Shown: in pieces, positions 1 through 14,000 of the stretch
Layout of the letters: every line of letters starts with the position of its first letter
Numbering within the stretch: the first letter of the stretch is position 1
The notes under the pieces: generated by a model
Database searches by the model: none
What the model saw: the letters and a program-made list of their open reading frames with translations, nothing else
What the model was told of the DNA's origin: nothing
Source: Litoditis marina
Lineage: Eukaryota; Nematoda; Chromadorea; Rhabditida; Rhabditidae
Length of the DNA stretch: 64,000 nt
Assembly (NCBI GenBank): GCA_964036275.1
Contig: OZ038434.1
Location: 11,941,259 to 12,005,258, forward strand
Reading direction: 5' to 3'
Made by a program: the position numbers and the translations under genes

Positions 1-40
1 ATACTGATCCCTCTTCCACATTCTCACCACCTCTCTGTTT

Positions 41-42
<2 letters not shown>

Positions 43-79
<37 letters not shown>

Positions 80-95
80 TCTCTCTCTCACTCTG
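43..95. repeat. (CT)n microsatellite
   Basis: The sequence here is an almost pure CT dinucleotide run with one or two interruptions. Open frames across it are low-complexity artefacts (Ser/Leu one way, Arg/Glu the other). Confidence 0.95.
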
Positions 96-2034
96 TATGT
101 TTCTCATACACTGCTCTTTTTGTGCTAGCCATACAATGTGTGCCGTCCTAGTTGTGTTGCCGCTCACTTTTTTCGTAAACGGCGAAGCAGATAATACACG
201 TAGATAATAAATGTACTCGCTCACAGGCCTGTTATACTTCTCATGTGTACTTTCGTTGAATATGCTTAGTAATTTGCTTCGTATTAGTTTTATGGTGTTT
301 TTTATGGTTCATGAGAATAACATGTTACCTGAATCTCCCATATTTCTGATTCTGTGCATTGTAGTTTTGTGGTCAGACAGAGATAATGGTTTTATAACAA
401 TTAGAACCCAATGTAGTTTGTAGTTATACAACGAAAATGACTTCATTTTGGAAGTGTCTTAGCCGAACGTATATTCGTCTCTTTCTATTTTTGCTGCCAT
501 CGATCGCAAACAGCTGTATTTGCGACAGCTCAGGGATATTGAATTGTCGACTGAAGACACAAAATCGTTCTAGTGTAGCGTGCTGTGAGCACCACAAAAA
601 CTTACATACAAAGAGATAAACTGGATTTCGGTCATAATTTTAGTCACACTGCAGTAAAGTTATCCGAATAGCCATACAAATTCACAAAACGTCTTCCTTT
701 TTGCCAATGTCGGGAAATCAGTCCACTTGAAATGCAAAATCAGGATTCAGGAAGTTTCGCACAATCAATTCAATATTAAAATAACGGTATCCTTTCTGCA
801 GAGTAGTCACACCTTTCTGATGTCTAATATATAGTTTACAATCCCATATTTTTGAATAATATGTATTTCAAGATGTTTCATGTCTGTTTTAAAGCCTGTT
901 CCCTGTTTTCGATCTTGCTCAAAACAGGATTCGCTTTCGCTATAGAAGCCTTTCGTAATTATTCCATTGATTATTTCTACGACTTTTGTACGATTACAAT
1001 TGTAATGTTAGTCATATCGGCCCGTATGATGAATGATGGTGGCGTGTGCGTGCGAATTGTCGCTCATAATATTATGTACGAGTATTTATGCACACCACTT
1101 GTTCTGGTACATCCTACACTACACATATGTAGAATGTAGTTACATCACTACATTATTTGTCTCAACTCTCAATTCTCAATGCACGAACTATTCTATTCAA
1201 TTCCTTCTTATCGCTCCTATGACGTTCCTGTCTATTTACAGTACTTCTATGATACAGTGGAACAAAAGTAAAACATCTCCCGTCACCGTCAGCTAACCGG
1301 GGTATCGCATTCGCTTTCGCACTATGATCGAAATCTTGTAATTTTCGCCGTGGAGCTGGAGTGGAGACTGAGAGATTTGTTTAACGGTTTAACGAAGCAA
1401 CCATTCCTTACTTGAAAATTCTACTATTCAGTAATCTCTCAACTTGTTTACTATATTAAACCCACATTTGACCATTTGACGTGTTCTTCTCAACATTTAT
1501 GTTTTTCGACTTGACTAATTATCGAGTAGTTTCCGCGGCTAATGCAGCTGTAGAGTCTGATCATTGCCCATATTTTCGAAAATAATGCAGCTGTGTTTAG
1601 CTCTAGGTAAAAAAGCACTCAGCTCTACCGATGTTTTCGTCTGATTGTTGTCAGCTGGTCTTTACTACCGGACAAATAGCCGCATTCGAGTGTTAATGAA
1701 GCTGGGTCTGCTCGGATTGACCTTCGTAGATAAATGATTCATTTCTCCTCTTATCTTATGATTGAACTTTCCGATAATCCAAAATTAGGAATTTTGGATT
1801 ATCGGCATAATATCAGTTTCTCTGCTGTTTTCAACACTTGTCATCAAATCCCATCTAATATCTTCCTTCTCACATTTCTATTTATAATCTGGTTCAGACC
1901 ATCATCTACAGTAGTAATTCGCTGTTCAAGACGTGATTTCCGTAAACGTGGCGTTCGAATTATTTAAAATATGTGTTAAATTTTTGTCATCATCTCATTA
2001 CTATAAATAACATGATTCTAGGAGACGGGATTGT
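96..2034. other. Flanking DNA upstream of the LRCH gene, no gene recognised
   Basis: AT-rich DNA with only short open frames (under about 100 codons) on either strand. None shows a recognisable domain or a chain of exons with matching phases. It presumably contains the promoter and 5' untranslated region of the LRCH gene, but I cannot place a transcription start. Confidence 0.5.
2001..2021 (+). promoter_or_regulatory. Possible TATA-like box or 3' splice site just before the LRCH start codon
   Basis: A TATAAATA-like string lies at 2002-2009 and a ttctag string ends at 2021, 13 bases before the ATG at 2035. The first could be a core promoter. The second could be a 3' splice site joining a 5' untranslated exon or a spliced leader. 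The sequence alone does not decide between them. Confidence 0.3.
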
Positions 2035-5000
2035 ATGTCGGGTACGTGGTCGCGCAAGCGACGGAATGCGCAGGCGTCGAGCGTGCCGCCGCCGCTGGCC
2101 CGGACCGCCAACCAACAGGAGTTGCCACCGGTACCACCCGCGATGCAACAACAACAGCTGGTGAGGAAGTCGTTTTTGGTTACTTTTAGTTTGGTATTGC
2201 TACTTTGGTTGTCGATTGATCTATTTGTAGGGGTGTTTGTTTTTGTTTTCCTACAGCTTGACAGATATTAAGATATAGTTTCTAGAAGGTTTACGGATTA
2301 CGGTCATGGCAATAACAACACAATATGACAATATTGAATTCTGTTTGTATTATTTCTATATTGAGCTGGACGTTGAGGGTTGAGCTCTATCGTACGTCGT
2401 ACCAGTCTCGGTACACACACAAAAGTATACTACAAAACGTAAACGAGTGATCGTTCTAATGATTTTTCGTTCTAATGAAGAGATGATTTCTCTGTGGTCT
2501 GTGGCATTTCGACCAGATCTAGGTCCGAAAAAAGGAACATGAGTTTTGAGGGGCTTTCACCTATTGTAGTCTGTAGTCACGGTTACTTCTTTGGCAGATG
2601 TTCACAATTTTTGGACGACTCTCTAAATTCTGGGTGACAGAACGAAAAATGGTGTAAATATATATTATTTGGGTGATCAAAATGATATTTTTTCGTTCAA
2701 AATCCAGATAATCACCCAATTTTGACGAGTTTTTGGGTGATTATCTGAATTTTGGAGTTTTTCATGAATTTTGGGTCACCAAAGTTCAGACGTCGTCTAG
2801 GGTTGTATACGTCTGCCAACAATCAACAAACCAAGTCTCCCCGGTCCATTGATCTTGTGGCCATAATGGACAGATGTTTGCTGTGCGCGTCCACGCGTGG
2901 CCTGCCAGCCATTGGTCATTCATGGCCTCTTTCCGTTTCCTCTTTTCTCTCTTTTCTCTCTCCCTCGCAGGCCTTTTTTACGCATTAGTAGTTTGGGTTC
3001 AGCATAGATTAGTTGACTTTCCTAGGATAAGTTTCATTTTGGGAACAAGGTCTTTAAAGTGACCAATTTTTCAACTCTCCTATTCATACAAACGAATATT
3101 ATTATAAGTTATATGGAAAATTTAGTTTTTGGCCCGATATGTTCAGGTTTCAATTCTATTCTCCGAATTGGTACTAGATTTCTAGATTAGAGTGAAGAAA
3201 AAATATGACTCTCAGGGAAGTGTATTGTGTTAGGAACGAGTTTTTTGCTGTCTTCAGAGACAAATGTGTGTTCCCATGGGTATGTGTGAGATTGTACTTC
3301 GGGCTTCGGGGTAGCCGATAAAAAACAGAAATGTGATACTCAAGCCAGTGCCATTTGAATTCAAATGAATGCGGGGTAATCTCATTCTTGAACATGCAAC
3401 GCCTTCATCGAAGTTCTTTAGCTTTCAGCAATTTGCTTTTGTATTCTGGGATTTATTCTCTAAATTGACATTAATCATGTGAATCTGTCATTGAGATTGA
3501 AATGTAATACTATATTCGTGTATCGTGTTTGGAGCGTAGTCTCACTAACATACGTCGTTTAGTATACATTTATTGACCGCTGTATTACACTTGTCGAGAT
3601 TTTCGTCTGTTTTTATTCACGAAACAACGACTAGCTCGAGATAAACCCGGCGCGGTAGCAGTCTGCATCTACATAATCAGCGCCTCATGAGGTATACCTC
3701 CGTGTTTCACGTATCTCACCGGTTAGAGAACACTCGAATATGAAAATGATATAAGACCTGAGATGTGGTCAAGTATTTGAACGTGCTCATATTTTCACTA
3801 TGTCATCGAGAAAAGCGACTATCGGACAAAATATATTTGATTTTTCTCATACAGTGTGTGAAACGCAGATATGTATCTTGTACTACACGTGAGATCCTCC
3901 CTATTCCACGGCGTTCTCGCATACAGTAATTTTTGCGATTAAACTTGTATTGAGCTCCGTCCACAAAGTTTTCGTGGCGGGACACTGTATCCCACTGCAA
4001 TTTGGAACGGTGCCAGCACTAATTCGCTGCGTATCGCGCTTATTTTCACGCGAATCATTTGCGGAGCGTCTCAAATCGAGGACGCGAGTTCCTTATTTAA
4101 TAAAGCTGTTCTTGAGAACGCCGTGATTCTCCTCTCAACGCGTTTGCTTTTGCGCCGACCAAGTAGTACTACTGGCTCGTTCCATAATTAGCGAGTTGCC
4201 TCCCCCACAGATAACGATGGAGAGCTAGCTCCTTGAATATCTGAATATCTCATCTACTAATCTATTTGCACTTACTCGTATATTCTCATATGCACACAGA
4301 TTCGTACTATTGCGGAGGTTTGGGTGTTGCACGATCGACCAGATTTTTTTTTTGGTGGATTAGGCAGTTTTGCTGGTTGTTGTGTGCAACACCCAACTAA
4401 ATCTGAGTCTGTGCTCTTTGTCTGATCTCAGTGCTGGCTTGTCGCGTGGAAAAGAAAAAAGTTGAGAATTGTTTGCCTACAGCCCATAGATCGTACTAGA
4501 TGCACAAACCAGCAATGATCCTTTTCTAAAAAAATAATCAGTTGTTTTGATATATCAATATCATATTGTATGAATGAAATCTATATGAAAATTAGCTATT
4601 GAAAATACTCCGTTTAGTAACCAGTATTTTGATTTATTTGCCCAAACCCAAATGGTTAGAAAATAAGAGACTACCTACACAATTTTGTTATACGCAAAGT
4701 ACTTAAATAGAAACTTCTTCAAAAATGGGAACATCTCTGCAATTGTCGTTTCAAGCCTAGTTTTCTCGTTTTCATTGTATCGGGGGAATCGGAGTTGCTT
4801 TCACGTTGTTTCGGGGTTTCTGCAGAAAGAGTGGATAATTTTCCAGTCGATTGAGTTTGGGTTGGTTGAAGGACAAAAACTGCCTGGTTGGTGCGACGAA
4901 ACGGCCAAACCTCATACCATCCATCCATCATATGACACGAAATGAAATGGGGGGGGGGGGGGTTAATGTGGTTGTCATACCTAGACGGGTAGGTTTAGAT

Positions 5001-8000
5001 ATTGGTTAGGTATATAGGGGATATCCTAAATGCTCATCAGAAGTTGGATATGGTTTTCACGGACGCTTTCTGTTTGTTGGATGGGATAAGTATACTATGG
5101 GATTCTGGCTAAAGGGAGCAGAAAGAATAGTTAATATGAAAGGGCTGCTGAAGAGAAACACATTTTATTCACACTAACAAACCTAATTCGCATATGGTTC
5201 ACATTTTATAGTTTGTTTTGGCCAACGCTAAGTTTAGGGGTTCTTGGGGTACCCAAACTAGCTTTCTATTCTGTCCTCCTTCAACTTTGGGTTCAGCCAA
5301 GCGATCATGCTTTTGAAATATGTTCTGGTTGAGATGTCTGTTGGTCCAGGACTATCTCGGGTTGCTTTCCCATTCCCAGCCTCTCGCTCGGTTAGAGATT
5401 GGTGATGGAGTGTTGGTCGCATGCCCCTCGCTCTATCTCATAATGCTCTTGTAATCCAATGATGACAATGAATTAGGCCGCTCGAGCCGAGTCGTCACCC
5501 GATTACTTCGCCAAGCGGTCATTTCCTCTCCCCAAGGCACAATAAGTCAATAAAAGTATACGAGTACGTTTTCTTTCTGAATAGTTCATTCAGTAATGAC
5601 GACAGTGAGAAAATGTTTTCACAGGCTGTAGAAACTCCATTCTCGACTGCGACTGTATGATTTTTCACTAACAGTACTTCACTGCTTCAGTGGTGCTAGA
5701 GATTCGTCAACAGTTTCTGAGGCCCTTGAGCCAAAGTCACGTTGGTCTCATAATTCGGAGAATGAGCATAACCATGTCCGGGTGGTACTCTTTGGCTGTC
5801 CCTTTGAAAACATTGATATTTGAGACTATTCTGGAGGTGATGAACTTCTTCCCGAACCAAAATCGAACAACTTCTTCCCAAACCCATTGGTTCTTTTCAA
5901 AACCGAACCAAATTTGGGCTGATAAAGATGGAATCGATAAAAACTGCTAAATTTGGTCGAATACATAACATTTATTTGAGTTTGCTTCGGCTTTCGGTCG
6001 GTTTGAATTCGCAAGTGGGTCGGTTTTACCGAACCAACCGGTTCGGGAAGAAAATTGCCTCTGGAGGTACGTGTTGTTTGGAGCGTTAAAAATGTGCGGA
6101 AGTGGTTTTTTTCTCACCCAATTTCCGTTCCAAATACGAACTGCTCCAGAGGGGTAGCCTCGCTTTAATGAGCTCCCACTGATTGAATGCAATGTAATGA
6201 TGAGCCGGACACCCTACGAACATTTCTTGTTCTCTTTCCGATGAAACTCGAAGTTCCGAATTTCAGTTGTGTCTCGGCGTTTGATGTTTGCAACCGTACT
6301 CTCGAGAACTGAACTAACTAACGATAGATTTAACTAACAGGCTCCATCTTTTGAAACTCGGCAAAAATTGAACTCGTTTGATGCAATGTTTTTTTTATTT
6401 ATCAAAAAGTGGTTTCCTTTCTGAATAGCCGAACCTTACTGGTGTGTGTTGGCGACGTTTGTTTGAATCAATGTTATTCTTACAATTGATTCAATTGTTT
6501 GTTCACGATAATTAGATTCTCCAAGGCCCAGCATGCAATAGTTCTTGAAAGTGCATTGCAATTTGGAATCTCGTAGTTTCGCTTGATTGTTATGTTTGCG
6601 CTTCGCGGACAGGTGTGCACATATTTCACAAAATGTGGTTGAGAATCAACGGTTTATAAATTATAAATGAAAACGATCGTAGTAATAGGAACCATAATCA
6701 AATAACTGAATCGAGTTGTAAATGCTTCTAAGATTGTCTTCTGCCGAACCTATTTGTATTGTGGAGATATAAAATTTGTCTCAGTTTTCCGACATTTTGA
6801 AATTCTTTCCCGTGTACTCTCTATCTAGATGGAGCCAGTCTACCTCCCAATAAAGCCCAGCTCAGATTTCACTTTCTTCCGGCGTACTCAAATAATAGCT
6901 GCGCTCGAGAGAGTTCCAAGCTTCTTGCATGATAGTATCATTTTATTTGGTTGTTTCTGTAGAAGTCAGTGCTTCATAGTGTTCAGAACTAAAACATTGT
7001 GCTTTATTCACACCGCGATTTGTGTTCGTAGTTGGATCTATATCGATGGGAACTGTTAATTACGTACAGTCGGTCCCTTTCTGCTGAAATACTCTCACTC
7101 GTGTTTCTGAATGGTTTCCTGGTTTGTTGCTGTGTTTCACTTAAAATTGATTGCTTAGGTTTTCCTGAAGTGGTGTAGTGTTGGTAGCGTTAGGTTTTAA
7201 TAGAAAAGCATAACCCATTCTCCATTTTTTTCAATATTTACTGGAGTTGAGTGTTTTCGAGGTTTCTTTCCAACATGTCGAATACGGACACTGACTGGTG
7301 TGTATTACAAAGACGTGCCGCGCGATATATTAATGTAAGGGTCAATCAGAGAGGCAGCTGGCTACTCCTAATAAATCAGCACCCAGATAGACTGGCTTTT
7401 GTGGCCTGACCATAGATTCATGGCTACACACAACATTTGGGTATTCAAGGGTTGTAGAAGGAGAAAAAGGAAGATTTTTAACGCTTTCCGGTGTTCATAG
7501 AAAAAAAAACGGGCATGATGGTTGATGGACACTTTTCTTGAGACATATATCTACCCGACGATATGAAAAAAACTAATGTGATTGAAAATAAATAAAAAAT
7601 AAGATTATAATGTGTTCTCTGGTTTTTTGCATATAAGAGTCTTGGCCGGGCGCCGCAGCTCGGTTTACCAGTTTACAATTTAGCGCCGAGTTTTTTTTTG
7701 TGCGGGTCTGTTTCGGTCGGGGATTACCAGTTTAAATAGAGGACAAGCGAAACGAGGGAAGTGTTCGTTAAAAAGGCAGACCCGGCGGGGTTCGGAAAGG
7801 AAAGGAACATTCTAGTAAAGCGTGTGCAGAATGAATGAGCAGGGAATAGTGAACTATTCGCAGAAACTTTACAATCCGAATGTAGCCAACAACCTCTTGA
7901 GAGATAACCGTTGTCGCTCTGGAAGACTGTTTTCCTCCAACTTGCACTGCCTGTTTGACGCTAACAAGACCTTCACCCTACACACAAACCCAGTGATAGG

Positions 8001-11000
8001 AGGGGGATGTTTTAGCTTTCATTGTTATTAGAATGTTTTAAGTCAATATATTTCTTGGTTGCTCTTTTGGTTACTTTTCTGTATTGCAGCAGCTCTCGCG
8101 TTCCTCTGAGAAGATGTTCGAGGAGGCCGAACTCAGCGGAGTTCTGACGCTGGCCGGACGGAAACTCAAGGATTTCCCCACCTCACTGGCACACAAATAC
8201 AACATCTCCGATTTGGTGGCTGCAGGTATGTACAATCTAGCCATACTGTAGGCATACGACAGTAGGGTCCGACTAGTCGACAAAATTAGTCTGTGTTGGG
8301 ATTGAACAAAGTTAACGGTTTTGCATCAAAAGTAGACAAACCATCTCGTTTTCGGGGTAAAAGTAGCCCGTTTTCCGATTTTTTCTGGCTCATCGGACAA
8401 TCTTATTGGGGTAGGTATATAGGTCTTTTTCACTCTTCCTTCCCTTTTCCTCTTTCTATATCTACTGTAATACTTGGTGGGGGATTAAGAATGACTTCGG
8501 GTTACCACTTTGATCTGCATGTGACAAGTTGTGAAGTTTAAAAGTCCGTTTCGTGTGACTTGAATTTGGCACAGCGTAGTTTGAGATTCGAATAACATTG
8601 AAGGTTAGAGTGTGTTGATTCAAAGTCTAGAACATGGTTTATGTGGCTTCGCATGCTTGACTGGCTGTTGGGACATACAAATGCGTTTTGAAGGACAGTA
8701 AACGTTGCTGTTTGCTGGCGCGGCATTGAAGGTGAAGCGAAATCTAGAAAACGAATATTCGCTCAAACGTTTTCTCTGAAATCTACACGTTTTTCAAAAC
8801 GGATGAGTATTTTTAGGTGTTTCTGAGTGTTTTACGTCAAAGTTCTACTAGTTCAAGCTGAAGTTTCCAGTTTCAAGCAAGTCCATTAGTGTTGTGGTCA
8901 ACTTTGGACAACAATAACAAGATTTAGTATAATGGAACGGGTCTCATTAGCTCCTAATGTGACTGCTGTACACTGTTAGGAGTAATGATGAGAAGTAGTG
9001 TTCCATCGATAATAGTAATGTAGCATGTTTTATTTATATCTATGGGGGTGCAGGCGCGGGAACGTGGCTAGCACCAGCCTCTTTTTATTGCCAGCTCCTC
9101 CTCGATTTATGACGCACGTAGGGCATAGTGGTCGGGAACCGAATTATGCAAAATAAATTGAGTTGTCATTTCGAAATGTGACTACTGGATTTGTAATCAT
9201 TTACTGTTTGAATTACTAAGAAACAGAAACAAAAGTTAGATACTTAGGTACTGAAAACGTCTGGTGAGTCTGGTCCAACCAGTTTTCGAAAATTCTTCTA
9301 ATATATTTATGGTTGTTTCTGAAGTTGTTCACAACAAGGGTAACTGGTTCCCTTGCAACATTTGAATACTTGAAGTGTGGCTGTTTTCAATAGAGAATTT
9401 TTCCTCTCAAGGGAAAGGTAGCAGTAGTTTTGCAGCAGACTTGTCTGAGAGGAAAAATTAAGTGAGGACCATCATTTATAATAATTGGGTCTCTGAGACT
9501 TGCCAACCAGAGAATGTAGATGATGTATGTTTCAATGTGTACACACAGGTGTTGGTTGTAAACGTAGTGCAGCCATAGCAATTATTCGTGTGCTACGAAG
9601 CAATTTGGTCGAACGAATGGATTGTTTTATTGCCTGATCCCCCTGCCTATGCAATGGGGTCCGGTAACTATTTCATGTTCAGGCGGGACAGGATTTTCTC
9701 TATGTCGCGTTTAGGGTCGGTCTGCGGTTAGTCAGGGAGGGGAGGGGGTTCGGAGGATAGGAATGAGAGTAAAAAAACAGTTTGTTAGCAAGCTCATATT
9801 ATTTGTAGAATTCGGTAGTACATTTTATTGTAGTGCCAGAGTGCCATAACTACCAAAATGAAAAGTTACGAGTTGAAGTCGCGACGCTTGGGTAAGAGTA
9901 GAACACCTCGACTGTCATAATTTTTCGCATGGGTCTGATTTGACCTATTGATTATTTCATGATTAGCTGCAGCTTGTGCGTGAGCGTTTTTCATTTGTTT
10001 AGTTACTTCTTAACGGGACAGTGCGGTCTTCTGAAATTTTTTGATTTTTTTCACATAAATGTCAACTTGTTAAACTAACCAGAATCGTATCAGTTTTAAC
10101 ACTAGTAGTTAGTAGTTACATTGACCTGCAGTCGAGCTACGCGATTCCCGTTGAATCAATTACAGTTGTTTCCGTGGTAAGAACCTAGTGCACAGCTGAG
10201 CTGGACCCTTTTTCTGTTCAGTTGTGTGCACCCTACTCGGTGGGAACGGGAGACTGTTTGGTATAATAATCGAGGTCTCTTACCATATCGTGTGACCGCA
10301 AGTTTCTGGCGCGCGTTGACAAATATTTGTGTTTTGCTATGCAGCGCTTAGCGTCCATAACTTGTGTGTCACCATGTCAGGCTGCTTACTGAGAAATGGC
10401 GACGCTTAGAAGGCAAATGGGAGGGGGGAGTAAATTGAATACTGACGTGAAGTTAGCATTCTAATGAGGCATCCTGCACTTGTCATTGCACGTTCATGAG
10501 TTCTGCTGTGTCTAACTAACATGCTTCACGTGACTGTGCACTTGACTAACAGTATACTTGGATCATGAATGTAACAAGTCTAAGTCATTCTCAGCATTTC
10601 AATCGAGGAGGGGGGGGGGGGGGGGGGGGTGGAACTCTTCACCCACATCATTTTTGCCGAATTTTAATGAATTTAATGTAGTAGTATCTGAACAAATGGA
10701 ACTGATTCTAATGAATATAAAATTTGGTTTTTATGGGGAAGTCTGACTCATGGTGAACTTTGTCTCGACGTACACGTTATTCGCCGAAGTAAAATAATTA
10801 GTTCTCGACTCTAGACACGAGGATTTTTTGTGACGAGCCACAGATGTTCTGTCGAAGCGAAGTGCAACTTCCCTTTGAGCACCGTGTAAAAAATCGTTTC
10901 AAAGGGAAATAATTATTTTAGAACTGGTGTTATTCACTCAGACTTGTTAACTGCGTTAATGGCTCCATTAGTTGCGTGTGAATGAATTTGTGTCACATTG

Positions 11001-14000
11001 TCTCTTGGCCTTGGCGGGTTTGCGTAAGGTGGTCCTTGACTCAGCATGAGGTTGATTAAGTGCTATCATGTTTGGAAACTTGGGAAAGAGGAAGACTGAT
11101 TTCTGCACTTGTAATGGAGTATGTTGACATTTATAAACGTTTTGCACTCGAATGATGTTAACTTATTCATAGAAGTGCATGGGCATAAGCACTGTAAATG
11201 GGATGGATTGAATATTTTCCTCTGCCTGATTGACTGTTTGGGGAATGGATTAATTGTTTTCATTAGATGATTGATTTCTTTTTCTCCGAATTTTATACCC
11301 GTTCACTACATTTGTTTGAGTGCTCGTGTGTAGTCCTCAGCAGTTTTTCTGCGTCTGGTTTTCATTTCTCGGCGAACAGATGGCCAATGCTTGTTGGGGC
11401 TGAAATTGCAGATGATTGCAAAGAAAGGACGGGAAATGAATCTGGTTCTCGAAGTGGGGGAAGGGGGTACTTTGTAGGCGGAAGACGTAGGTAATCAGGC
11501 ATTTTTCCAGATTTTCTCAAAAAAAGTCAACGGTTTATGTGAGCTAGTAGTAGTGTCAAACGTCATTAACTTACTCTGGAATGCTAGGCTTGATAGTTTA
11601 GTCACATATTACTGGTGGCTGGTGTGTGTTGGCTGTTGAATACGTTCAGTTGAGCATTTCTATTAGTAGAATACTATTGTAAAACGGAACATGTAGTATT
11701 TGTGACAATGTTGGTGCTATATTTGGCGTTGTACAGTCATTGACAGTGTTGCACGGGATATTAGTATAGGTATTGTGATTGTATTGTAGTATAGGTGTCG
11801 GGAGGTTGTCATCGCATCATCACATTGTGTTTGACGGGGGGAGTCAGGGTGGGGTAGGGGGGCGCGCGGAGATCCTTTGTCACCATCCCTGCCAGTCTCT
11901 GGAGAGTACACCAAGGCTAAACAGAGGGCACGAAATACGATTCCCCCGGCCAGGGATGGTCGCAGCGAACGAGATTGGTGGAAAAAAGGTCATTCTGATA
12001 TAGTTAGTGTTCGAACTGTATTAAGATTGAGGTAGATATTTATATGATATAACAATATATTTTTGTCGTAAAACAATCGGTTCTTGTTCATGTGCAGACA
12101 ACTGTTCTGGCTGATTTATCAAAATTGGTAGATGGAGAGGGTTTCGGCTTTAGCAACCATTGAATGGGTAAAACTTCTCGTCTTCGGACAGCTTTGGTAC
12201 TGTAAATACAGTTTTACGTTTCCCATACTGCAAACTATTGGGGTAGTGTGGTCGCATTTTGGTCCTTGATCTGATTGATTCGCATGCACGTCGTTCAGAT
12301 TGAAGTGGTTTATTCAACCTCATTAGTAGGTCGACATGGTTGCTAAATAATGTATATGACGACTGTTTGCCCATGTTCTTAGGACATTTGTGCTCGTCGT
12401 CTTACGAGATTAACTATCTGTTTTGCTCGCGTGACTATTCTTGGACGCAAATTACCTCCGCCAACCACCTCCGTAATCTCCTAAACAGCTGATTATAGAC
12501 TCTGAGGTGATTCGGCAAAGATACAAAATGTGGATGGGGCAAATGGTATTTAGGGCCTAAAATCAAAATGAAGATGTACCTTCGATCAAAAGTAAGGTTT
12601 CACTCGAAAATGCTAATTGTGGAAGATGGTGACATTCTTCTTTTTAGGTAATTAGTGATAGAACACAATCGCAATTGTTGAAGCTGATTTTATCACGAGG
12701 TCATTCGTAAGAAAAATGTTAGAGTGGAGATGATAGTTTGATCTTGAACAGTGTTTTCAATGTTATCTGTCGTTCATCTTGCGTGGGTAGTTGTTCCTCC
12801 TAGATTATAAAGCGGACGTTTACCTACCCAGACACCTGGATGAAACATGAGGATCAAACATGCTTGACAAAGATGAATATATGTGTGAAATAGTGAAATA
12901 GTATGCTCTATCTCCCGAATATTCCAACACGTACTTCAATTTGTATTTTGTTGAAACGTGAATTTCCATCAAATATATACTTTAGACAGTAATCCGTATT
13001 CAGGAAGATTTTTCTAATAAATAATTAATTATTTTGGTTTCTAACTTTCAGAGTTCGTAGTAGAAGAGGTTTAGAACACACTACCGAAAATTCAAATAGC
13101 CAATATATCAAACTTTGACCTGGAAGTTTGAGCATATTACTGTGGAGGGTTATAGCTGGGTGGAGAACAAACTATAACTACTTCCAGATCTGAGCAGCAA
13201 CCGTCTGACGGGTATCCCTGGCGACGTGTGCGAATGGCGATCGTTGGAGTCGCTGCGCGTCGGATGCAACGCGTTGCGTCGCGTACCCTCCAACATCCTC
13301 CTACTCGACGCACTCACTTTTCTCGATCTCAGGTCAGTTTTACTTGTTTAGAAAACAATCAGACATACAATACAATACAAGCTTTATTTTTCTTCCGTAT
13401 CACTGGGCGTTGTGGGAAGTTGGCCTTAAAAGGGCGCTGAGAGTTGGTCCATACTTTTTACGCGCGTGTTTCTCGTGAGCGGAAAGCGATACATGTCTGG
13501 GGTGTCGATTTAATTGGCTGTTTTACGCCACGTAAATCGATACGCATGTTTTCTTCACTATTAATGTGAGCATAAAAAGAGTGAACCGAGCCTGATGTGG
13601 TGCCTTTTCTCGGAAATCGAGTACTAAATTGCCAAATTGAGTTAATTGTGAGCTAGGATGAGGATTAGCTTTTCTTCAGTTAGTTGTTGGTCTCTGTTCG
13701 TGTCTCTTTTGCTGATTGTATCGTCCACAAAAGACAGCTGTCTGCCCCCCCCCCCCCCAAATGCCAGCTACAGCCTATTATGATGGATAGATAATCAGCC
13801 AGTCACTGAGGGGCTGACCAACGGAATCAGTGTTGGAGATGAGGAATCTGAATAAATAGTATTTTCACATTTAGGGTAAGGTCGTGCAGCGCTAACGCTG
13901 AAGTGTTTGCAGCTGGCATAGGTGTATTATTTGCAATATTTACTAGTAAAAAGAGACCCCCCGCAATAGCAGAACACTTGTAAGCCTGGCGATTGGTTAT

